DNA from: Ptiloglossa arizonensis
Lineage: Eukaryota; Arthropoda; Insecta; Hymenoptera; Colletidae
Length of the DNA: 64,000 nt
Direction of reading: 5' to 3'
Assembly: GCF_051014685.1 (NCBI RefSeq)
Contig: NW_027478385.1
Coordinates: forward strand, 372,001 to 436,000
Notes under the pieces: model-generated
What the model saw: the letters and a program-made list of their open reading frames with translations, nothing else
Database searches by the model: none
What the model was told of the DNA's origin: nothing
Shown here: one piece after another, positions 1 through 12,345 of the stretch
Numbering within the stretch: position 1 is the stretch's first letter
Layout of the letters: the number at the start of each line of letters is the position of its first letter
Made by a program: the position numbers and the translations under genes

Positions 1-2393
1 AAAAATACACATACCGTTGTAATCGGAAGAGTTTCTACTTTCGGATGCAAGGGGAATTTCTCGAGTTCGTCGATCCGTTCGCGAGATATCGGAGTTTGAA
101 GTTAAGGAATGGTTGAGAAACCATCAAAATTTTCGCAAGTCTGATACTCGAAACCAATAACAAGAATGGCCTCGGGGAAATGTACACACACCATTGCAAA
201 CGGGAGAGCTTCTACTTTCAAATGCAACAGGAATTTCGCGAGTTCGTCAATCCGTTCGCGAGATATGGGAGTTTGAAGGTAAGAAATGGTTGAGAAACCA
301 ACAAAATTTTCGCAAGACTGATACTCGAAACCAATAACTACAAAGGCCTAGGGGAAAAATACACATACCGTTGTAATCGGAAGAGCTTCTACTTTCGGAT
401 GCATGAGGAATTTCTCGAGTTCGTCAATCTGTTCGCGAGATATGGGAGTTTGAAGTTAAGGAATGGTTGAGAAACCATCAAAATTTTCGCAAGCCTGATA
501 CTCGAAACCAATAACTACAAAAGCCTAGGGGAAAAACACACATACCGTTGTCATCGGGCGAGTTTCTTCTTTCAGATGCAAGAGGAATTTCTCGAGTTCG
601 TCAATCCGTTCGCGAGATATGGGGGTTTGAAGTTAAGGAATGGTTGAGAAACCATCTAAATTCTCGCAAGTCTGTAACTCGAAACCAATAACTGGAACGG
701 CCTAGGGGAAAAATACACATACCGTTGTCATCGGGCGAGTTTCTACTTTCAGATGCAACAGGAATTTCTCGAGTTCGTCAATCCGTTCGCGAGGTATGGA
801 AGTTTGAATGTAAGGAATGGTTGAGAAACCATCAAAATTTTCGCAAGTCTGATACTCGAAACCAATAACTGGAATGGTCTAGGGGAAAAGTACACACACC
901 ATATTAATTGGGCGAGTTTCTACTCTCAGATGCAACAGGAATTTCTCGAGTTCGTCTATCCGTTCGCGAGATATTGGAGTTTGAAGTTAAGGAATGGTTG
1001 AGAAACCATCAAAATTTTCGCAAGTCTGATACTCGAAACCAATAACTACAAAGGCCTAGGGGAAAAATACACATACCGTTGTAATCGGGCGAGTTTTTAC
1101 TCTCATATGCAACAGGAATTTCTCGAGTTCGTCAAACCGTTGGCGAGATATGGGAGTTTGAAGGTAAGGAATGGTTGAGAAACCATCAAAATTTTCGCAA
1201 GTCTGATACTCGAAACCTATAACTGGAATGGCCTAGGGGGAAAGTACACACACCATTGTAATCGGGCGAGTTTCTACCTTCAGATGCCACAGGAATTTCT
1301 CGAGTTCGTCAAACCGTTCGCGAGATATGGGAGTTTGAAGTTAAGGAATGGTTGAGAAACCATCTAAACTCTCGCAAGACTGTAACGCGAAACCAATAAC
1401 TGGAACGGCCTAGGGGAAAAATACACATACCGTTGTAATCGTGCGAGTTTCTACTTTCGGATGCAAGAGGAATTTCTCGAGTTCGTCAATCCGTTCGCGA
1501 GATATGGGAGTCTGAATTAATTAATGGTTGGGAAACCATCAAACTTTTCGCAAGTCTAATACTCGAAACCAATAACTACAATGGCCTCGGGGAAATATAC
1601 ACACACCATTGCAATCGGGAGAGCTTCTACTTTCAAATGCAACAGGAATTTCTCGAGTTCGTCAATCCGTTCGCGAGATATGGGAGTTTGAAGGTCAGGA
1701 ATGGTTGAGAAACCATCAAAATTTTCGCAAGTCTGATACTCGAAACCAATAACTACATAGGCCTAGGGGAAAAAGACACATACCGTTGTAATCGGAATAG
1801 TTTCTACTGTCGGATGCATGAGGAATTTCTCGAGTTCGTCAATCCGTTCGCGAGATATGGGAGTTTGAAGTTAAGGAATGGTTGAGAAACCATCAAAATT
1901 CTCGCAAGTCTGATACTCGCAACCATTAACTAGATTGGCCTCGGGGAAATGTACACATACCGTTGTAATCGGAAGGGCTTCTACTTTCAAATGCAACAGG
2001 AATTTCTCGAGTTCGTCAATCCGTTCGCGAGATATGGGATTTTGAAGTTAAGGAATGGTTGAGAAACCATCAAAATTTTCGCAGGTCTGATACTCGAAAC
2101 CAATAACTACAAAAGCCTAGGGGAAAAACACACATACCGTTGTCATCGGGCGAGTTTCTACTTTCAGATGCAACAGGAATTTCTCGAGATGGTCAATCCG
2201 TTCGCGAGATATGGGGGTTTGAAGTTAAGGAATGGTTGAGAAACCATCAAAATTTTCGCAAGTCTGTTACTCGAAACCAATAACTGGAACGGCCTAGGGG
2301 AAAAATACACATACCATTGTAATCGGGCGAGTTTCTACTTTCAGATGCAAGAGGAATTTCTCGAGTTCGTCAATCCGTTCGCGAGATATGGGC
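1..2393 (+). repeat. Diverged 8-9-monomer HOR block at the left edge
   Basis: Monomers here carry markers rare elsewhere, such as CGGAAGAG after the TTGTAAT segment and TTTCGGATG in place of TTTCAGATG. Distinctive monomers recur 8 units apart: the GCCTCGGGG variant at ~168 and ~1583, 1415 bp apart, and the GGATGCATGAGG variant at ~398 and ~1813. After one extra monomer near 1930-2110 the spacing becomes 9 units: the ACTGGAACGG variant at 691 and 2283. Copies differ more than in later blocks, so this is an older or less homogenised HOR. The left boundary lies outside the window. Confidence 0.6.
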
Positions 2394-3479
2394 TTTTGAA
2401 ATTAAGGAATGGTTGAGAAACCATCAAAATTTTCGCAAGTCTGTTACTCGAAACCAATAACTACATAGTCCTAGGGGAAAAATACACATACCGTGGTAAT
2501 CGGAAGAGTTTCTACTTTCGGATGCAACAGGAATTTCTCGAGTTCGTAAATCCGTTCGCGAGATATGGGAGTTTGAAGGTAAGGAATGGTTGAGAAACCA
2601 TCAAAATTTTCGCAAGTCTGATACTCGAAACCAATAACTACAAAGGCCTAGGGGAAAAATACACATACCGTTGTAATCGGAAGAGTTTCTACTTTCGGAT
2701 CCAAGAGGAATTTCTCGAGTTCGTCAATCCTTTCGGAGATATGGGAGTTTGAAGTTCAGGAATGGTTGAGAAACCATCAAAATTTTCGCAAGTCTGATAC
2801 TTGAAAACAATAACTACAATGGCCTAGGGGAAAAGTACACACCATATGAATCGGGCGAGTTTCTACTTTCAGATGCAACAGGAATTTCTCGAGTTCGTCA
2901 ATCCGTTCGCGAGATATGGGATTTTGAAATTAAGGAATGGTTGAGAAACCATCAAAATTTTCGCAAGTCTGATACTTGAAAACAATAACTACAATGGCCT
3001 AGGGGAAAAGTACACACCATATTAATCGGGCGAGTTTCTACTTTCAGATGCAACAGGAATTTCTCGAGTTCGTCTATCCGTTCGCGAGATATGGGAGTTT
3101 GAAGTTAAGGAATGGTTGAAAAACCATCTAAATTCTCGCTAGTCTGTTACTCGAAACCAATAACTGGAACGGCCTAGGGGAAAAATACACATACCGTTGT
3201 AATCGGGCGAGTATCTACTTTGAGATGCAACAGAAATTTCTCGAGTTCGTTAATCCGTTCGCGAGGAATTGGAGTTTGAAGTTAAGGAATGGTTGAGAAA
3301 TCATCAAAATTTTCGCAAGTCTGATACTCGAAACCAATAACTACAGTGGCCTAGGGGAAAAGTACACACACCATATTAATCGGGCGAGTTTCTACTTTCG
3401 GATGCAAGAGGAATTTCTCGTGTTCGCCAATCCGTTCGCGAGATATGGGAGTTTGAAATTAAGGAATGGTTTAGAAACA

Positions 3480-3502
3480 ATCACACTTTTCGCAAGTGTG
3501 AT
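3480..3502 (+). repeat. Perfect 9-bp dyad variant, copy 1
   Basis: Left arm ATCACACTT, loop TTCGC, right arm AAGTGTGAT: a perfect 9-bp inverted repeat. The usual monomer has ATCAAAATT and AAGTCTGAT here, with two mismatches. Two A-to-C changes in the left arm and one C-to-G in the right make the stem complete. In this copy the neighbouring first hairpin is damaged (AACAAT for AACCAT). Confidence 0.9.
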
Positions 3503-4186
3503 ACTCGAAACCAATAACTACAATGGCCTAGGGGAAAAGTACACACAGCATATTAATCGGGCGAGTTTCTACTTTCATTTGCAACAGGAATTTCTCGAGT
3601 TCGTCAATCCGTTCGCGAGATATGGGAGTTTGAAGTTAAGGAATGGTTGAGAAACCATCAAAATTTTCGCAAGTCTGATACTCGAAACCAATAACTACAG
3701 TGGCCTAGGGGAAAAGTACACACACCATATTAATCGGGCGAGTTTCTACTTTCGGATGCAAGAGGAATTTCTCGTGTTCGCCAATCCGTTCGCGAGATAT
3801 GGGAGTTTGAAGTTAAGCAATGGTTTAGAAACCATCACACTTTTCGCAAGTCTGATACTCGAAACCATTAATTACAATGGCCTAGGGGAAAAGTACACAC
3901 ACCATATTAATGGGGCGCGTTTCTACTTTCAGATGCATCAGGAATTTCTCGAGTTCGTCTATCCATTCGCGAGATATGGGAGTTTGAAATTAAGGAATGG
4001 TTGAGAAACCATCAAAACTTTCGCAAGCCTGATACTCGAAACCAATAACTGCAATGGCCTAGGGGAAAAGTACACACACCATTGTAATGGGCGAGCTTCT
4101 ACTTTCAGATGCAACAGGAATTTCTCGTGTTCGCCAATCCGTTTGCGAGATATGGGAGTTCGAAGTTAAGGAATGGTTTAGAAACC

Positions 4187-4209
4187 ATCACACTTTTCGC
4201 AAGTGTGAT
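4187..4209 (+). repeat. Perfect 9-bp dyad variant, copy 2
   Basis: Same arms and loop as the copy at 3480. Here the first hairpin is intact as ATGGTT/TAGA/AACCAT and shares its final AT with the second stem, so two perfect stems abut. Confidence 0.9.
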
Positions 4210-4717
4210 ACTCGAAACCAATAACTACAATGGCGTAGGGGAAAAGTACACACAGCATATTAATCGGGCGAGTTTCTACTTTCATTTGCAACAGGAATTT
4301 CTCGAGTTCGTCAATCCGTTCGCGAGATATGGGAGTTTGAAGTTAAGGAATGGTTGAGAAACCATCAAAGTTTTCGCAAGTCTGATACTCGAAACCAATA
4401 ACTACAATGGCCTAGGGGAAAAGTACACACGCCATATTAATCGGGCGAGTTTCCACTTTCAGGTGCAACAGGAATTTCTCGAGTTCCTCAATCCGTTCGC
4501 GAGATATGGGAGTTCGAAGTCAAGTAATGGTTGAGAAACCATCAAACTTTTCGCAAGTCTGATACTCGAAACCATTTACTACAATGGCCTAGGGGAAAAG
4601 TACACACACCATATTAATGGGGCGAGTTTCTACTTTCAGACGCATCAGGAATTTCTCGAGTTCGTCTATCCGTTCGCGAGATATGGGAGTTTGAAATTAA
4701 GGAATGGTTTAGAAACC

Positions 4718-4740
4718 ATCACACTTTTCGCAAGTGTGAT
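4718..4740 (+). repeat. Perfect 9-bp dyad variant, copy 3
   Basis: Perfect arms ATCACACTT and AAGTGTGAT, following an intact ATGGTT/TAGA/AACCAT hairpin. Three monomers downstream of the copy at 4187. Confidence 0.9.
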
Positions 4741-6659
4741 ACTCGAAACCAATAACTACAATGGCCTAGGGGAAAAGTACACACAGCATATTAATCGGGC
4801 GAGTTTCTACTTTCATTTGCAACAGGAATTTCTCGAGTTCGTCAATCCGTTCGCGAGATATGGGAGTTTGAAGTTAAGGAATGGTTGAGAAACCATCAAA
4901 GTTTTCGCAAGTCTGATACTCGAAACCAATAACTACAATGGCCTAGGGGAAAAGTACACACGCCATATTAATCGGGCTAGTTTCTACTTTCAGGTGCAAC
5001 AGGAATTTCTCGAGTTCCTCAATCCGTTCGCGAGATATGGGAGTTCGAAGTCAAGGAATGGTTGAGAAACCATCAAACTTTTCGCAAGTCTGATACTCGA
5101 AACCATTAACCACAGTGGCCTAGGGGAAAAGTACACACACCATATTAATGGGGCGAGTTTCTACTTTCAGATGCATCAGGAATTTCGAGAGTTCGTCTAT
5201 CCGTTCGCGAGATATGGGATTTTGAAATTAAGGAATGGTTGAGAAACCATCAAAATTTTCGCAAGTCTGTTGCTCGAAACCAATAACTACATAGTCCTAG
5301 GGGAAAAATACACATACCGTGGTAATCGGAAGAGCTTCTACTTTCGGATGCAACAGGAATTTCTCGAGTTCGTAAATCCGTTCGCGAGATATGGGAGTTT
5401 GAAGGTAAGGAATGGTTGAGAAACCATCAAAATTTTCGCAAGTCTGATACTCGAAACCAATAACTACAAAGGCCTAGGGGAAAAATACACATACCGTTGT
5501 AATCGGAAGAGTTTCTACTTTCGGATCCAAGAGGAATTTCTCGAGTTCGTCAATCCGTTCGCGAGATATGGGAGTTTGAAGTTCAGGAATGGTTGAGAAA
5601 CCATCAAAATTTTCGCAAGTCTGATACTTGAAAACAATAACTACAATGGCCTAGGGGAAAAGTACACACCATATGAATCGGGCGAGTTTCTACTTTCAGA
5701 TGCAACAGGAATTTCTCGAGTTCGTCAATCCGTTCGCGAGATATGGGATTTTGAAATTAAGGAATGGTTGAGAAACCATCAAAATTTTCGCAAGTCTGAT
5801 ACTTGAAAACAATAACTACAATGGCCTAGGGGAAAAGTACACACCATATTAATCGGGCGAGTTTCTACTTTCAGATGCAACAGGAATTTCTAGAGTTCGT
5901 CTATCCGTTCGCGAGATATGGGAGTTTGAAGTTAAGGAATGGTTGAAAAACCATCTAAATTCTCGCTAGTCTGTTACTCGAAACCAATAACTGGAACGGC
6001 CTAGGGGAAAAATACACATACCGTTGTAATCGGGCGAGTATCTACTTTGAGATGCAACAGAAATTTCTCGAGTTCGTTAATCCGTTCGCGAGGAATTGGA
6101 GTTTGAAGTTAAGGAATGGTTGAGAAATCATCAAAATTTTCGCAAGTCTGATACTCGAAACCAATAACTACAGTGGCCTAGGGGAAAAGTACACACACCA
6201 TATTAATCGGGCGAGTTTCTACTTTCGGATGCAAGAGGAATTTCTCGTGTTCGCCAATCCGTTCGCGAGATATGGGAGTTTGAAGTTAAGCAATGGTTTA
6301 GAAACCATCACACTTTTCGCAAGTCTGATACTCGAAACCATTAATTACAATGGCCTAGGGGAAAAGTACACACACCATATTAATGGGGCGCGTTTCTACT
6401 TTCAGATGCATCAGGAATTTCTCGAGTTCGTCTATCCATTCGCGAGATATGGGAGTTTGAAATTAAGGAATGGTTGAGAAACCATCAAAACTTTCGCAAG
6501 CCTGATACTCGAAACCAATAACTGCAATGGCCTAGGGGAAAAGTACACACACCATTGTAATGGGCGAGCTTCTACTTTCAGATGCAACAGGAATTTCTCG
6601 TGTTCGCCAATCCGTATGCGAGATATGGGAGTTTGAAGTTAAGGAATGGTTTAGAAACC

Positions 6660-6682
6660 ATCACACTTTTCGCAAGTGTGAT
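6660..6682 (+). repeat. Perfect 9-bp dyad variant, copy 4
   Basis: Counterpart of the copy at 4187 in the second 14-16-monomer HOR unit (offset 2473 bp). Both stems intact. Confidence 0.9.
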
Positions 6683-7190
6683 ACTCGAAACCAATAACTA
6701 CAATGGCCTAGGGGAAAAGTACACACAGCATATTAATCGGGCGAGTTTCTACTTTCATTTGCAACAGGAATTTCTCGAGTTCGTCAATCCGTTCGCGAGA
6801 TATGGGAGTTTGAAGTTAAGGAATGGTTGAGAAACCATCAAAGTTTTCGCAAGTCTGATACTCGAAACCAATAACTACAATGGCCTAGGGGAAAAGTACA
6901 CACGCCATATTAATCGGGCGAGTTTCCACTTTCAGGTGCAACAGGAATTTCTCGAGTTCCTCAATCCGTTCGCGAGATATGGGAGTTCGAAGTCAAGGAA
7001 TGGTTGAGAAACCATCAAACTTTTCGCAAGTCTGATACTCGAAACCATTTACTACAATGGCCTAGGGGAAAAGTACACACACCATATTAATGGGGCGAGT
7101 TTCTACTTTCAGATGCATCAGGAATTTCTCGAGTTCGTCTATCCGTTCGCGAGATATGGGAGTTTGAAATTAAGGAATGGTTTAGAAACC

Positions 7191-7213
7191 ATCACACTTT
7201 TCGCAAGTGTGAT
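7191..7213 (+). repeat. Perfect 9-bp dyad variant, copy 5
   Basis: Counterpart of the copy at 4718 (offset 2473 bp). Both stems intact. Confidence 0.9.
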
Positions 7214-7899
7214 ACTCGAAACCAATAACTACAATGGCCTAGGGGAAAAGTACACACAGCATATTAATCGGGCGAGTTTCTACTTTCATTTGCAACAGGA
7301 ATTTCTCGAGTTCGTCAATCCGTTCGCGAGATATGGGAGTTTGAAGTTAAGGAATGGTTGAGAAACCATCAAAGTTTTCGCAAGTCTGATACTCGAAACC
7401 AATAACTACAATGGCCTAGGGGAAAAGTACGCACGCCATTATTAATCGGGCTAGTTTCTACTTTCAGGTGCAACAGGAATTTCTCGAGTTCCTCAATCCG
7501 TTCGCGAGATATGGGAGTTCGAAGTCAAGGAATGGTTGAGAAACCATCAAACTTTTCGCAAGTCTGATACTCGAAACCATTAACCACAGTGGCCTAGGGG
7601 AAAAGTACACACACCATATTAATGGGGCGAGTTTCTACTTTCAGATGCATCAGGAATTTCGAGAGATCGTCTATCCGTTCGCGAGATATGGGAGTTTGAA
7701 GTTAAGGAATGGTTGAGAAACCATCAAAGTTTTCGCAAGTCTGATACTCGAAACCAATAACTACAATGGCCTAGGGGAAAAGTTCACACACCATTGTAAT
7801 CGGGCGAGCTTCTACTTTCAGATGCAACAGGAATTTCTCGTGTTCGCCAATCCGTTCGCGAGATATGGGAGTTTGAAGTTAAGGAATGGTTTAGAAACC

Positions 7900-7922
7900 A
7901 TCACACTTTTCGCAAGTGTGAT
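7900..7922 (+). repeat. Perfect 9-bp dyad variant, copy 6
   Basis: Both stems intact. Four monomers downstream of the copy at 7191, inside the first 25-monomer HOR unit. Confidence 0.9.
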
Positions 7923-10900
7923 ACTCGAAACCAATAACTACAATGGCCTAGGGGAAAAGTACACACAGCATATTAATCGGGCGAGTTTCTACTTTCATTT
8001 GCAACAGGAATTTCTCGAGTTCGTCAATCCGTTCGCGAGATATGGGAGTTTGAAGTTAAGGAATGGTTGAGAAACCATCAAAGTTTTCGCAAGTCTGATA
8101 CTCGAAATCAATAACTACAATGGCTAGGGGAAAAGTACACATACAGTTGGAATCGGGCGAGTTTCTACATTCAGATGCAACAGGAATTTCTCGAGTTCGT
8201 CAATGCGTTCGCGAAATATGGGGGTTTGAAGTTGAGGAATGGTTGAGAAGCCATCAAAATTTTTGCAGGTCTGTTACTCGAAACCAATAACTGGAGCGGC
8301 CTAGGGGAGAAATACACACACCATATTAATCGGGCGAGTTTCTACTTTCAGATGCAACAGGAATTTCTCGAGTTCGTCTATCCGTTCGCGAGACATGGGA
8401 GTTTGATGTTAAGGATTGGTTGGGAAGCAATCAAAATTTTCGCAAGTCTGATACTCGAAACCAATAACTTGAATAGCCTAGGGGAAAAGTACACACACCA
8501 TTGTAATCGGGCGAGTTTCTACTTTCAGATGTAACAGTAATTTCTCGAGTTCGTCTATCCGTTCGCGAGATATGGGAGTTTGATGTTAAGGATTGGTTGG
8601 GAAGCCATCAAAATTTTCGCAAGTCTGATACTCGAAACCAATAACTACAATGGCCTAGGGGAAAAGTACACACGCCATATTAATCGGGCGAGTTTCTACT
8701 TTCAGGTGCAACAGGTATTTCTCGAGTTCGTCAATCCGTTCGAGATATATGGGAGTTTGAAGTTAAGAAATGGTTGGGAAACCATCAAAATTTTCGAAAG
8801 TCTGATATTCGAAACCATTAACTACAATGTCTAAGGGGAAAAGTACACACACCATATAAATCGGGCGAGTTTCTACTTTCAGGTGCAACAGGAATTTCTC
8901 GAGTTCGTCATTCCGTTCGCGCTATATGGGAGTCTGAAGTTAAGGAATGGTTGAGAAACCATCAAAACTTTCGCACGTCTGATACTCGAAACCAATAACG
9001 ACAATGGCCTAGGGGAAAAGTACACACATCATATTAGTCGGGCGAGTTTCTACTTTTAGATGCAACAGGAATTTCTCGAGTTCGTCTATCCGTTCGCGAG
9101 ATATGGGAGTTTGATGTTAAGGATTGGTTGGGAAGCCACCAAAATTTTCGCTAGTCTGATACTCGAAACCAATAACTGGAATAGCCTAGGAGAAAAGTAC
9201 ACACACCATTGTAATCGGGCGAGTTTCTGCTTTCAGATGCAAGAGGAAATTCTCGAGTTCGTCAATCCGTTCGCGGGATATGGGAGTTTGAAGTTAAGGA
9301 ATGGTTGAGAAACCATCAAAATTTTCGCAAGTCTGAAACTCGAAACCAATAACAACAATGGCCTAGGGGAAAAGTACACACAGCATATTAATCGGGCGAG
9401 TTTCTACTTTCATTTGCAACAGGAGTTTCTCGAGTTCGTCACTCCGTTCGCGAGATATGGGAGTTTGAAGTTAAGGAACGGTTGAGAAACCATCAAAGTT
9501 TTCGCTAGTCTGCTACTCGAAACCAATAACTGATACGGCCTAGGGGAAAAATACCCATAGCGTTGTAAGCGGGCGAGTTTCTACTTTCAGATGCAACAGG
9601 AATTTCTCGAGTTCCTCAATCCTTTCGCGAGATATGGGAGTTCGAAGTCAAGGAATGGTTGAGAAACCATCAAACTTTTCGCAAGTCTGATATTCGAAAC
9701 CATTAACTACAATGTCCTAGGGGAAAAGTACACACACCATATTAATCGGGCGAGTTTCTACTTTCAGATGCAACAGTAATTTCTCGAGTTCGTCAATCCG
9801 TTCGCGGGATATGGGAGTTTGAAGTTAAGGAATGGTTGAGAAACCATCAAAATTTTCGCAAGTCTGATACTCGAAACCAATAACAACAATGGCCTAGGGG
9901 AAAAGTACACACATCATATTAATCGTGCGAGTTTCTACTTTCAGATGCAACAGGAATTTCTCGAGTTCGTCTATCCGTTCGCGAGATATGGGAGTTTGAA
10001 GTTATCGAATGGTTGAGAAACCATCCAACTTTTCGCAAGTCTGTTACTCGAAACCATTAACTACAATGGCCTAGGGGAAAAGTACACACACCATATTAAT
10101 CGGGCGAGTCTCTACTTTCAGGTGCAACCGGAATTTCTCGAGTTCGTCAATCCGTTCGCGCTATATGGGAGTTTGAAGTTAAGGAATGGTTGAGAAACCA
10201 TCAAAATTTTCGCAAGTCTGATACTCCAAACCAATAACAACAATGGCCAGGGGAAAAGTATACACATCTTATTAATCGTGCGAGTTTCTACTTTCAGATG
10301 CAACAGGAATTTCTCGAGTTCGTCTATCCGTTCGCGAGATATGGGAGTTTGATGTTAAGGATTGGTTGGGAAACCATCAAAATTTTCGCAAGTCTGGTAC
10401 TCGAAACCAATAAGTGGAATGGCCTAGGGGAAAAGTACACACACCATTGTAAACGAGCGAGTTTCTACTTTCAGATGCAACAGGAAATTCTCGAGTTCGT
10501 CAATCCGTTCGCTGGATATGGGAGTTTGAAGTTAAGGAATGGTTGAGAAACCATCAATGTTTTCGCAAGTCTGAAACTCGAAACCAATAACAACAATGCT
10601 CTAGGGGAAAAGTACACACATCGTATTAGTCGGGCGAGTTTCTACTTTTAGGTGCAACAGGAATTTCTCGAGTTCGTCTATCCGTTCGCGAGATATGGGA
10701 GTTTGAAGTTAAGGAATGGTTGAGAAACCATCAAAGTTTTCGCAAGTCTGTTACTCGAAACCATCAACTGAAACGGCCTAGGTGAAAAATACCCATACCG
10801 TTGTAATCGAGCGAGTTTCTACTTTCAGATGCAATAGAAATTTCTCGAGTTCCTCAATTCGTTCGCGAGATATGGGGATTTGAAGTTAAGGAATGGTTGA

Positions 10901-11614
10901 GAAACCATCAAACTTTTCGCAAGTCTGATACTCGAAACCAATAACTACAATGGCCTAGGGGAAAAGTACACATACCGTTGTAATCGTGCGAGTTTCTACT
11001 TTCAGATGCAACAGGAATTTCTCGAGTTCGTCAATGCGTTCGCGAAATATGGGGTTTTGAAGTTGAGGAATGGTTGAGAAGCCATCAAAATTTTCGCAAG
11101 TCTGTTACTCGAAACCAATAACTACAATGGCCTAGGGGAAAAGTACACACACCATATTAATCGGGCGAGTTTCTACTTTCAGATGCAACAGGAATTTCTC
11201 GAGTTCGTCTATACGTTCGCGAGACATGGGAGTTTGAAGTGAAGGAATGGTTGAGAAACCATCAAAGTTTTCGCAAGTCTCATACTCGAAACCAATAACT
11301 ACAATGGCCTAGGGGAAAAGTACACACGCCATATTAATCGGGCGAGTTTCCACTTTCAGGTGCAACAGGAATTTCTCGAGTTCCTCAATCCGTTCGCGAG
11401 ATATGGGAGTTCGAAGTCAAGGAATGGTTGAGAAACCATCAAACTTTTCGCAAGTCTGATACTCGAAACCATTTACTACAATGGCCTAGGGGAAAAGTAC
11501 ACACACCATATTAATGGGGCGAGTTTCTACTTTCAGATGCATCAGGAATTTCTCGAGTTCGTCTATCCGTTCGCGAGATATGGGAGTTTGAAATTAAGGA
11601 ATGGTTTAGAAACC

Positions 11615-11637
11615 ATCACACTTTTCGCAAGTGTGAT
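11615..11637 (+). repeat. Perfect 9-bp dyad variant, copy 7
   Basis: Counterpart of the copy at 7191 in the second 24-25-monomer unit (offset 4424 bp). Both stems intact. Confidence 0.9.
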
Positions 11638-12322
11638 ACTCGAAACCAATAACTACAATGGCCTAGGGGAAAAGTACACACAGCATATTAATCGGGCGAG
11701 TTTCTACTTTCATTTGCAACAGGAATTTCTCGAGTTCGTCAATCCGTTCACGAGATATGGGAGTTTGAAGTTAAGGAATGGTTGAGAAACCATCAAAGTT
11801 TTCGCAAGTCTGATACTCGAAACCAATAACTACAATGGCCTAGGGGAAAAGTACGCACGCCATATTAATCGGGCTAGTTTCTACTTTCAGGTGCAACAGG
11901 AATTTCTCGAGTTCCTCAATCCGTTCGCGAGATATGGGAGTTCGAAGTCAAGGAATGGTTGAGAAACCATCAAACTTTTCGCAAGTCTGATACTCGAAAC
12001 CATTAACCACAGTGGCCTAGGGGAAAAGTACACACACCATATTAATGGGGCGAGTTTCTACTTTCAGATGCATCAGGAATTTCGAGAGTTCGTCTATCCG
12101 TTCGCGAGATATGGGAGTTTGAAGTTAAGGAATGGTTGAGAAACCATCAAAGTTTTCGCAAGTCTGATACTCGAAACCAATAACTACAATGGCCTAGGGG
12201 AAAAGTTCACACACCATTGTAATCGGGCGAGCTTCTACTTTCAGATGCAACAGGAATTTCTCGTGTTCGCCAATCCGTTCGCGAGATATGGGAGTTTGAA
12301 GTTAAGGAATGGTTTAGAAACC

Positions 12323-12345
12323 ATCACACTTTTCGCAAGTGTGAT
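12323..12345 (+). repeat. Perfect 9-bp dyad variant, copy 8 (last)
   Basis: Counterpart of the copy at 7900 (offset 4423 bp). I found no further perfect copy to the right of this one. Confidence 0.88.

Larger units (their letters stand above)
2394..5219 (+). repeat. 16-monomer HOR, first copy
   Basis: This block matches 5220-7690 with an offset of 2826-2827 bp up to about 3400. After two monomers present only here, near 3402-3755, the offset becomes 2473 bp. Shared diagnostic features include CTACATAGTCC at 2461 and 5287, the shortened ACACACCATATGAATC at ~2838 and ~5665, and GAGATGCAACAGAAATTTC at ~3220 and ~6047. Four 1-bp or single-base differences were noticed, for example a 1-bp deletion in the NruI motif near 2732. 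Three of the eight perfect-dyad monomers lie here. Confidence 0.8.
5220..7690 (+). repeat. 14-monomer HOR, second copy (two monomers fewer)
   Basis: Tandem partner of the block that ends at 5219. It repeats the same order of variant monomers but lacks the two monomers corresponding to 3402-3755, so an unequal exchange removed 354 bp here or added them to the partner. Its final monomers, from about 6811, also form the start of the next, longer HOR, so the two periods overlap. Confidence 0.78.
6811..11233 (+). repeat. 25-monomer HOR, first copy (~4423 bp)
   Basis: The monomer order in this block is repeated 4423-4424 bp downstream. The 1-bp change in offset is a single inserted base at ~7436 (GCCATTATTAAT here, GCCATATTAAT in the partner). 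Matching landmarks include the CAATGGCTAGGGG 1-bp deletion at ~8118 and ~12541 and the TTCGAGATATATGG variant at ~8739 and ~13162. The block contains the monomer at about 9650-9826 that is missing from the partner. Confidence 0.82.
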
